Source of the DNA: Persebacter sp965221835
GTDB taxonomy: Bacteria > Pseudomonadota > Gammaproteobacteria > Tethybacterales > Persebacteraceae
Direction of reading: 5' to 3'
Assembly: GCA_965221835.1 (NCBI GenBank)
Contig: OZ244916.1
Location: 1,736,001 to 1,800,000 of the forward strand
Length of the DNA stretch: 64,000 nucleotides
The translations under genes were made by a program, and so were the position numbers. This document shows, in pieces, positions 54,600 to 61,247 of this stretch. The notes below the pieces were generated by a model, which worked only from the letters and a program-made list of their open reading frames with translations, made no database searches and had not been told where the DNA came from. Every line of letters starts with the position of its first letter. The stretch's first letter is position 1.

Positions 54600-54841
54600 G
54601 GGTTTACTTGAAAACAAGGCAAATTTGGCATTTGTCGCTTATTATGGCTGACGGAATAAGTATTCCGAATGTCATACGCAACCGGCATTGTGGTTAGCGG
54701 TCAGAACAGAAAGGAGGATAAAATGAACTGTTTAATATCATGCCGGGGTAAATTGCCTTGTTGGTTCTTTGCGATCGGTTGGAAAACGCCAAAATTTAGC
54801 GTTTCAATAATCATCGTGCGTTGGAATCAAGAGTAAACCCC
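54600..54841 (+). ncRNA. candidate retron msr-msd RNA
   Basis: The outer ends pair: GGGTTTACTTGA (54600-54611) with TCAAGAGTAAACCC (54827-54840), 12 pairs with a 2-base bulge, like the a1/a2 repeats of retrons. Inside, AACAAGGCAA (54613-54622) pairs perfectly with TTGCCTTGTT (54753-54762), closing a domain with hairpins at 54652-54667 (CGGAAT/ATTCCG), 54677-54699 (CGC-AACC/GGTT-GCG) and 54705-54732 (AACAG/CTGTT). A second arm, 54763-54828, is a long imperfect hairpin with AAACGC/GCGTTT at its tip and could be the msd template. It ends 30 bases before the reverse transcriptase ATG, the usual place. The branching G was not identified, so boundaries are provisional. Confidence 0.5.
54723..54836 (+). 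CDS. 37-residue mini-ORF inside the retron RNA region
   Basis: ATG at 54723 with a near-perfect AAGGAGG five bases upstream (54711-54717), the best ribosome site in the island. The peptide starts MNCLISCRGKLPCWFF, with three cysteines and a hydrophobic middle, and ends WNQE. Ribosome site and ATG lie together in the loop of an AACAG/CTGTT hairpin. It overlaps the presumed msd completely. It may be a real small protein, a translation-dependent control of the RNA, or chance. Confidence 0.35.
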   Translation: MNCLISCRGKLPCWFFAIGWKTPKFSVSIIIVRWNQE

Positions 54842-54870
54842 AACAACCGCTTTTATATGAATGGTTTTTT

Positions 54871-55776
54871 ATGATTTGCACCCCAAACCCCATTATTCGC
54901 CCTGAATCGCTGTTGAGATTGTTGCGCATCAACAAAAAACACCTGCACGACATTTTGTCCGACAAGGAACGCTTTTATACATCTAAAACGCTAACCAAGT
55001 GCGACAAAAAAAGGAATGTTTATATTATCAAGAAGCCGTTGAAACAAATTCTTGATACCATGAAAGACACTATTTTTCTGAATGTGCAATATCCCGCATA
55101 TCTTCACGGTTCACTGCCGGGAAAAAGCCCGAAGACGAACGCTAGCGCGCATTGCGGTGCGGTTTCGGCAGTATTGATGGATATTCAATCCTTTTTCCCC
55201 TCTATCACTTGCGAGCATGTATATTATATGTTCCGGCATCGCTTCCAATTTTCCAAAAAAGTATCCAAAATGCTGGCGGACATTATCACATACGATGGGC
55301 GGCTTCCCCAAGGATCGCCCGTGAGTTCCTATATTGCAAATTTGGCGTTGCGAGGCGAAGGCGAATTATATCGGTCGCTTGTTGCCAAAAATTACTGCTA
55401 TACGCGATATGTAGATGATATTGCCATTTCTTCGCGTTCTAGTTTGTCGGAGGTGGAATTGCTTAAAATTAAGAAAGAGGTTCAATGTTTGATTAAACAT
55501 AACAATCTCCATATCAAACGAAAAAAGACCCAACTGTGCAGAGCGGGAGCGCGTATCGTAATCACCGGATTAGTTGCAGGATCTAACGGTCCCCGAATTC
55601 GCAAAGAATATGTTGCGGATGTGCTGGATGATATAAAAGAAATATCAAGCCGCGGATTTCACAATGCCGAAATCCAAAGTATCCAAGGCAAGATTCAATA
55701 TGTTCGCCAATTTTCCTCCTCCAAAAAAGAAGGAGATTATTTGGACAGACAATTAAGAATCGCCTTGGAAAATTAG
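54871..55776 (+). CDS. retron-type reverse transcriptase
   Basis: A 301-residue reverse transcriptase, typical retron length. Retron hallmarks are NASAH at residues 90-94 (the NAxxH motif), MDIQSFFPSI with the first catalytic Asp at 104, LPQGSPVSS from 145, YTRYVDDIAIS with YVDD at 180-183, and VITGLVAG from 230 (the VTG region). There is no maturase or endonuclease domain, so it is not a group II intron protein. The ATG at 54871 overlaps the stop of a five-codon frame (54857-54874), possibly a coupling device. Codon use is less GCG-rich than in the neighbours, suggesting acquisition. Effector genes would be expected next to it; the nearest same-strand genes are a PRTase and a DprA-like gene after a 375-bp interval. 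Confidence 0.88.
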   Translation: MICTPNPIIRPESLLRLLRINKKHLHDILSDKERFYTSKTLTKCDKKRNVYIIKKPLKQILDTMKDTIFLNVQYPAYLHGSLPGKSPKTNASAHCGAVSAVLMDIQSFFPSITCEHVYYMFRHRFQFSKKVSKMLADIITYDGRLPQGSPVSSYIANLALRGEGELYRSLVAKNYCYTRYVDDIAISSRSSLSEVELLKIKKEVQCLIKHNNLHIKRKKTQLCRAGARIVITGLVAGSNGPRIRKEYVADVLDDIKEISSRGFHNAEIQSIQGKIQYVRQFSSSKKEGDYLDRQLRIALEN

Positions 55777-55796
55777 CGGGAAAATCACAACTCCCT

Positions 55797-55825
55797 CCCC
55801 AAAATTTCCGCCTTTCGGGCGGGGG
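55797..55825. repeat. 29-bp direct repeat, right copy flanking the retron cassette
   Basis: Second identical copy of the 54179-54207 repeat, 20 bp after the reverse transcriptase stop. Same orientation as the left copy. The same CCGCC/GGCGG hairpin might act as a weak transcription barrier after the RT gene, but no T run follows it. Confidence 0.8.
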
Positions 55826-55848
55826 CGGTTTTGATTTGTTTGCGGAAA

Positions 55849-56133
55849 TCAGAAGCGATGTACGGAATCCAAACGGAGTTTTCCTTTGTTTGCGAAATCG
55901 CCGATTTGTCGCCAATTAAATCCGGCTGACTTTGCATGCTCGCAAACGTCTATACCCTCAAACGAAAGCGGCGATTTCGGCGTACTGCAACCCGTAATCA
56001 GTACGGCGGCGAAAAGAATAGCGGTTCCGATATACAAAGCCGACAAAACGCAACGGGAAGAAATCGCCCTCGTTAAACAACGGCAATCCCGCCGCCGCAA
56101 CGCCGAACGCGGCAAAGCGAAATCCGTCCTCAA
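55849..56133 (-). CDS. small lipoprotein on the opposite strand
   Basis: A frame of up to 94 residues with a lipoprotein signal: hydrophobic ALYIGTAILFAAVLITGC, lipobox LITGC, then a short soluble part of about 46 residues starting STPKSPLSFEGIDVCEHA. The start is uncertain: TTG at 56133 with a long Arg-rich lead, or TTGs further in. It lies between the retron and the PRTase gene and is divergent from the latter; the AT-rich stretch 56131-56150 may hold promoters for both. No family recognised. Confidence 0.55.
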   Translation of the reverse strand: MRTDFALPRSALRRRDCRCLTRAISSRCVLSALYIGTAILFAAVLITGCSTPKSPLSFEGIDVCEHAKSAGFNWRQIGDFANKGKLRLDSVHRF

Positions 56134-56151
56134 ATAGTTATAATTCAAGGA

Positions 56152-57027
56152 ATGTTCCCAGCCGACATCCAAAAAGAGACCTTTTTTACTCTTGGCGATC
56201 AAACGCCGAGTCGCTATCAGTTGTTGGAAACGATTACCCGGTATGATAAATGGGGGATGATAAAATTTAAGTTCTCCGACATAATTCAGCGTGCGTTTGC
56301 AAAGCAAACAGGACTGGATTTGTTCAATGATTGGCACGACTCCGAAGCGATGTGGCGCAAATTTGATTCTGATGAGGAATGCCAACTGGCGAAAAAATGG
56401 ATAAACGAACAAGGGGGTAACACTGTGGTCATCCGCAGTTTGTTGTCGCTGTGTCTCGCCTTGGATTTTCAAATGCGGACCGGCGACGGGAAAATTGCAG
56501 GCAGAACGGAAACGGGAGAATTGGTATACCAAGCCAAACCCAAAAAAGGACAATCCGCATGGCTCGAAGAAAACCGGCGAGCCATCGGCGTGCTGGTCAA
56601 CCTCCTCTCCGCAAAAATTCAAAATACCGCCGGCTATCAGAGTGCCGCATATATCGCCGCCGTTCCGTCCTCTCCCGACAAACCGCTGGATTTGCCGACG
56701 GAGTTGGCGAAGCGAATTGCGGAAAAAACGAATCTGCACGACATCGGTGCGGGATTTTCGTATGCCAGCGACAAATTAATGCTTAAAGAAGTTTCCGCGG
56801 ATAAAAAATGGGTGGAGTTGGAAAAATCCGGAATGGCATTTGACCGAAATAAAGGCGGCGCAACCAATCGGCAAAAAGGCGTGATTTTGTTGGACGATTT
56901 ATATCAATCCGGTGCTACAATGCATTATGCCGCAATGCAGATGCAGCGGGCGGGGATGTCGCGCATTTTGGGTTTGACGGCGGTGAAGACAATGCGAAAC
57001 GATGACAATCAGCAACGAGACAATTGA
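56152..57027 (+). CDS. phosphoribosyltransferase-domain protein
   Basis: A 291-residue protein. The C-terminal third carries the PRPP-binding loop VILLDDLYQSGAT (residues 244-256), in a PRTase-I fold like ComF, preceded by YIAAVPSSPDKPLDLPTELAKRIAEK, which fits the first part of such a domain. The N-terminal 170 residues are helical and unrecognised. ATG at 56152 is only one base from AAGG, so another start is possible. It overlaps the DprA-like gene by 26 bases. PRTase-DprA pairs occur in bacterial defence islands, as far as known to me; the substrate is unknown. Confidence 0.78.
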   Translation: MFPADIQKETFFTLGDQTPSRYQLLETITRYDKWGMIKFKFSDIIQRAFAKQTGLDLFNDWHDSEAMWRKFDSDEECQLAKKWINEQGGNTVVIRSLLSLCLALDFQMRTGDGKIAGRTETGELVYQAKPKKGQSAWLEENRRAIGVLVNLLSAKIQNTAGYQSAAYIAAVPSSPDKPLDLPTELAKRIAEKTNLHDIGAGFSYASDKLMLKEVSADKKWVELEKSGMAFDRNKGGATNRQKGVILLDDLYQSGATMHYAAMQMQRAGMSRILGLTAVKTMRNDDNQQRDN

Positions 57028-57727
57028 AATTCCGCCGGAGCATCGGCTGTATCCGGCGCGGGCGGAGGCGTTTTTGCGCGCGCGTCCGGTATTGTCGGCG
57101 ATGGGCAACACTTCTTTGTTGACCGCCCCTTTTTCGCTGGGAATATGCGGGTCGCGCACCGACGAACGCGGCATTGACGCCGCACGCGCGTTCGTGGAGC
57201 AACTCGCGCGCGAAATGCCGGAAATTGTCATTGTCTCCGGCAATGCGGCGGGAACCGATTTGGCGGCGCATTACACCGCGCTGAAAAACGGTATTGGAAC
57301 GATTTTTGTATTGCCGGAAGGCGTTTCGCATTTTCGCATCCGCAAACAACTGCGCGAAGTTTGGAGTTGGGAAAAAGTGTTGGTTGTCAGTCAATTTCCC
57401 GCGGACGCATGTTGGGCGGTGGGGCGGGCGATGGCGCGCAATCATCTTATTTTGGCGTTGTCGCGCGCGATGCTGGTTTCCGCCGCCGGAAGTGTCGGCG
57501 GCACAAAAGCCGCCGCAGACGCCGCCGTCCGCCACAAAGTTCCGCTGTTCACTGTCGGCTACAAAGAAAGTTCCCCCGTTGGCAATGTGGATTTGCACCG
57601 CCGCCGCTATGCGTTGCCGGTCGGGAAAAAACCGGGCACCGATCATGCGAATGTGGACAAAATCGTGCAGACGATAATCGCCTCCGGCGGCGCGGATTCG
57701 GCGCAAAACTCTTTCGCTTTGCAATAA
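57002..57727 (+). CDS. DprA-like (SLOG/Rossmann) protein
   Basis: A 241-residue protein with the DprA core: GICGSRTDERG, IVSGNAAGTDLAAHYTALKNGIGTIFVLPEG, SQFPAD and ARNHLILALSRAMLVSAAGSVGGTKAAADAA correspond in order to the GSR, SGxAxGxDxxAH, SEFP, RNRIIxxLS and GSxxTA segments of DprA. The usual N-terminal SAM-like and C-terminal winged-helix domains are absent or shortened, so it is unlikely to be the housekeeping competence protein. It overlaps the PRTase gene and probably works with it, perhaps as a nucleotide or DNA sensor. The following 201 bp hold no clear gene. Confidence 0.82.
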   Translation: MTISNETIEIPPEHRLYPARAEAFLRARPVLSAMGNTSLLTAPFSLGICGSRTDERGIDAARAFVEQLAREMPEIVIVSGNAAGTDLAAHYTALKNGIGTIFVLPEGVSHFRIRKQLREVWSWEKVLVVSQFPADACWAVGRAMARNHLILALSRAMLVSAAGSVGGTKAAADAAVRHKVPLFTVGYKESSPVGNVDLHRRRYALPVGKKPGTDHANVDKIVQTIIASGGADSAQNSFALQ

Positions 57728-57928
57728 TCGGCGAATAATCGCGTTGCGATATTCCCGCCCGTTGCAGTCAAAACGCGAGGCGTACAAACAAAGATATTCC
57801 GCGTTTTTGTCCTGCTGCAAATACGAAAACAACTGCCCGCCGTTGCCCTCCATTTTTTAGTTTCGTTGTCGCATTCCGCGCCCCAAGTTTTGCATTCAAT
57901 ATGCGCGAAAACATTTATAATTGCGGCG

Positions 57929-60900
57929 ATGGGAGAGCGACCGGTTATTTTGGATAATCAACGCGCGGCGGTGGCGGAATATCTGCGCGCGTGTTTGGAG
58001 GGCGCGGATTTGTTTCGCATCGTTTCGGCGTATTTTTCGGTTTTCGGATATGAAACGTTGGCGGAAAAACTGGAATCCGCGTCCGCGCCGAAAGTGCGTT
58101 TTTTGTTCGGCGCGCCCGATTCGGCGGACGATGCCGAATCGGGCGACAAAACGCAGCGCGTTTTTGCGTTGACCGAATCGGGTTTGTCGGCGAACGAAAT
58201 GTTGCATCAGCGCGAACTCGCCGAACGATGCGCGGCGTGGATTCAAAAAAGTACGGAAGTACGAAAAATTTCGCGACAAAATTTTTTGCACGGCAAAATG
58301 TATCATCTGGAATCGAACGCGGACGGCGCGGCGGTGGTCGGCAGTTCCAACTTTACGCGGCGCGGGATGGGAATGTCGCGAAATCCGAACATAGAAATTA
58401 ATCTTGCAACGACGAACGCAGAAGATCTCGCCGCGCTGGCGGAATGGTTTGACGAAGTTTGGGAAGACGAAAAATTAACGGAAGATGCCAAACCGGATCT
58501 TCTCGCTGCATTGAAAAGATGGACGGCGGAATACGCACCCGAATTTTTATATTACAAAGTTTTGTACGAATTGTTCCGCAACGAAATTCGTGCGCGCGAA
58601 CAGGAGGGCGACGAATCCGCCGAACGGCTGGACGGTACCGAAATATGGAAGACGCTGTACGAATTCCAAAAAGACGGCGCGAGAACCGTCGTCGGGCGGT
58701 TGTTGCGGCACGGCGGTTGCATTCTCGCCGACAGCGTGGGACTCGGCAAAACTTACACCGCGTTGGCGGCGATAAAATATTTTGAAATGCGCAACAAAAA
58801 CGTGCTGGTACTTTGTCCGAAAAAACTGGAACAAAACTGGCGTCTTTATCAGGCGAGTGCCGCCGTTCCGCGCAATCCGTTTGTCGCCGACAAATTCGGT
58901 TATCATCTTTTGTCGCACACCGATCTGGGACGCGAAAAAGGGAAAGTCGGCAACATTGATTTGTCTAAGTTTGATTGGGGCGTTTACGATCTTGTCGTCA
59001 TTGACGAATCGCACAACTTTCGTAACGATTCTAAAAGTCGCAGCAACGAAAGCGGCGAAATCGTCCGCCGCAGCCGCTACGAAACATTGCTGGAAGATGT
59101 CATAAAAACGGGCGAAAAAACCAAAGTTCTGATGTTGTCGGCGACGCCGGTTAACAATTCGTTAACCGATTTGCGAAACCAAATTTATTTAATGACCGGC
59201 GGGCGCGAAGATGTTTTTGCCGATTCGCTGGGCGTGCGTCATATCAAAACGGTCGTTCGTGCGGCGCAAAGACAATTTCACGAATGGGAAAAACATTCGC
59301 ACGAAAAGCGGGACAAAGGCGAACTGCTGGCGTCTTTGGGGGATGATTTTTTGAATCTACTCGCAGGTGTTACTATCGCCCGTTCGCGGCGGCAGATTAA
59401 AAATTTTTACGCCGATTTTATCGCCCGGCATGGCGATTTTCCGAAGCGCGAAAAACCGCAAAACGAACATCCGCACGCCGATTCGCGCGGCGAGTTTTCG
59501 TACGATGAATTGCACGACGATCTTCTGGCATTGAATTTTCACATTTATCGTCCGTCCGATTATGTTGTCGGGGCGGGTGCGCGGGCGCGTTTGGACGAAG
59601 AGAAAAAGACGCGCAACTTTAATCAAAAAGATCGCGAAAAGTTTTTGGTCGCGATGATGCGCGTTAATTTTCTTAAACGATTGGAAAGTTCCGCGCATGC
59701 TTGCAAACTCACGCTGGAGCGAACGCTTGCAAAAACGGATGCGCAAATCGAAAAAATAAATAATTTTTTGCAGCGGCGGGAGGAGGAATCGCAAACAGAA
59801 CTCCCCGGCGATTCTCCGCGCGAAGCGGAAGGCGAATCGGAGAACGAATATGCGGAAGACGAAGATTTTGTCGTCAACCGCCGGGCGATGACGCCGTATC
59901 GATTATCCGAATTGGATGTGGAAAAATGGCGCGCGGATATGGCAGAAGACCGGCGCGCTTTGCGGGCGGCGTTGGACAAAGTACAGAAAATTACGCCGGA
60001 ACGGGACGGCAAAATCGCGCTGCTAAAAAAACAAATCGCCGAAAAAGCAAAACGCAAAAACCGCAAACTTCTCGTCTTTACCGCCTTTAAAGATACCGCA
60101 GAATATCTGTACAATCAACTGCGTAAATGCGCCGAAGAATCGGGAATAAAAATTGCGTTCGTCGCCGGAGATGAAACCTCTGCCGGCGGCGGGCGAAATG
60201 CCTTTCCGGATATTCTCAATCGCTTTTCGCCCCGCGCACGAGGCGGCGAACCGGGCGCTGATGAAATTGATTTATTAATCGCAACCGATTGCATTTCCGA
60301 AGGGCAAAATTTGCAAGATTGCGACACGGTACTAAACTACGACATTCATTGGAATCCGGTGCGTTTGATTCAACGTTTCGGGCGCGTAGATCGCATCGGC
60401 AGTACGAACAAATCGGTGCGGATGATTAATTATTGGCCGACCGAAGATATGGATTTTTATCTTAAATTGGAAAACCGCGTACGCGCGCGGATGGCGTTGG
60501 CGGATATTGCCGGCACCGGCGACGATGATGCGCTGAACGAAAAAGAAATGGAAAAATCCGCGCAACAGGAACTGCATTTTCGCAACGAACAACTAAAACA
60601 AATGCGCGAGAAAATTAGCGATATGGAGGAAATGGACGATTCCGTTACGATGTCCGATTTGACATTGGATTATTTCATCACGCAACTTCTCCGTTATCTG
60701 CAAAAAAACAAAGACGATCTGGAAGCCGCACCGCCGGGAATTTATGCGGTCGCGAACGCCGCAGACGGAGAGGCGAAAACCGCACCGCACGACAACGGCG
60801 CGATATTTCTTTTTCGCCGCACGAACGCCGCCGAAGACGACCGGACGGGTTTTTATCTCGTGCATTGCGAAAACGGAAAAGTGCGCGCGGGGCATCTGAA

Positions 60901-61237
60901 AGTTCGCGAAACTTTGCGCATTTTTGAATCGCTGGCGAAAGACAAAAACAAACCGCTGAAAAAGTTGTGCGACATTTTTTCGCGCGAATTGAAAAGCGAA
61001 AACGGCGCGCGCTTTTACGACAAAATGGCAAACGCCGCCGTGTGCGACATCGGCGACACCGCCGACCGCCGTGCGGGCGAATCGTTGCGGCGCGATGCCG
61101 GACGCGGCGGAATGTTGCCGAAAGTTTGCGAACGCCCCGCCGTCAACAATTTGGAACTCGTTGCGTGGCTGGTCGTCAAAAAAGATGAAATCGGCGCGAC
61201 AGAGTTGCGCGCGCAACGAACCGCCGCCGATGGTTGA
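57929..61237 (+). CDS. PLD-domain SNF2/superfamily 2 helicase
   Basis: A 1102-residue protein. Residues 1-180 form a phospholipase D-like domain with HGKMYHLE and GSSNFTRRGM. A SNF2-type helicase follows: Walker A ADSVGLGKT near 267, DESHNF near 358, SATPVNN near 403, then the second lobe with LLIATDCISEGQNLQ near 782 and QRFGRVDRIGS near 815. An acidic coiled region lies between the lobes (about 615-650). The C-terminal 250 residues are unrecognised. ATG at 57929 (MGERPVILDNQ) is preferred to the upstream ATG at 57866-like start. It stands 10 bp before an Eco57I-type methylase. Helicase-methylase pairs of this kind occur in restriction-like anti-phage systems. Confidence 0.9.
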   Translation: MGERPVILDNQRAAVAEYLRACLEGADLFRIVSAYFSVFGYETLAEKLESASAPKVRFLFGAPDSADDAESGDKTQRVFALTESGLSANEMLHQRELAERCAAWIQKSTEVRKISRQNFLHGKMYHLESNADGAAVVGSSNFTRRGMGMSRNPNIEINLATTNAEDLAALAEWFDEVWEDEKLTEDAKPDLLAALKRWTAEYAPEFLYYKVLYELFRNEIRAREQEGDESAERLDGTEIWKTLYEFQKDGARTVVGRLLRHGGCILADSVGLGKTYTALAAIKYFEMRNKNVLVLCPKKLEQNWRLYQASAAVPRNPFVADKFGYHLLSHTDLGREKGKVGNIDLSKFDWGVYDLVVIDESHNFRNDSKSRSNESGEIVRRSRYETLLEDVIKTGEKTKVLMLSATPVNNSLTDLRNQIYLMTGGREDVFADSLGVRHIKTVVRAAQRQFHEWEKHSHEKRDKGELLASLGDDFLNLLAGVTIARSRRQIKNFYADFIARHGDFPKREKPQNEHPHADSRGEFSYDELHDDLLALNFHIYRPSDYVVGAGARARLDEEKKTRNFNQKDREKFLVAMMRVNFLKRLESSAHACKLTLERTLAKTDAQIEKINNFLQRREEESQTELPGDSPREAEGESENEYAEDEDFVVNRRAMTPYRLSELDVEKWRADMAEDRRALRAALDKVQKITPERDGKIALLKKQIAEKAKRKNRKLLVFTAFKDTAEYLYNQLRKCAEESGIKIAFVAGDETSAGGGRNAFPDILNRFSPRARGGEPGADEIDLLIATDCISEGQNLQDCDTVLNYDIHWNPVRLIQRFGRVDRIGSTNKSVRMINYWPTEDMDFYLKLENRVRARMALADIAGTGDDDALNEKEMEKSAQQELHFRNEQLKQMREKISDMEEMDDSVTMSDLTLDYFITQLLRYLQKNKDDLEAAPPGIYAVANAADGEAKTAPHDNGAIFLFRRTNAAEDDRTGFYLVHCENGKVRAGHLKVRETLRIFESLAKDKNKPLKKLCDIFSRELKSENGARFYDKMANAAVCDIGDTADRRAGESLRRDAGRGGMLPKVCERPAVNNLELVAWLVVKKDEIGATELRAQRTAADG

Positions 61238-61247
61238 AGTTTGAACA

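Noticed and set aside
54871..55776. Diversity-generating retroelement or group II intron RT
   Set aside because: No template/variable repeat pair, no Avd-like gene and no maturase domain were seen; the NAxxH and VTG-like motifs point to a retron.
56915..57853. 312-codon minus-strand gene opposite the DprA-like gene
   Set aside because: It is mainly the shadow of a clearly coding plus-strand gene. Only its first 40 codons or so lie in the gap; these read plausibly but match nothing known.
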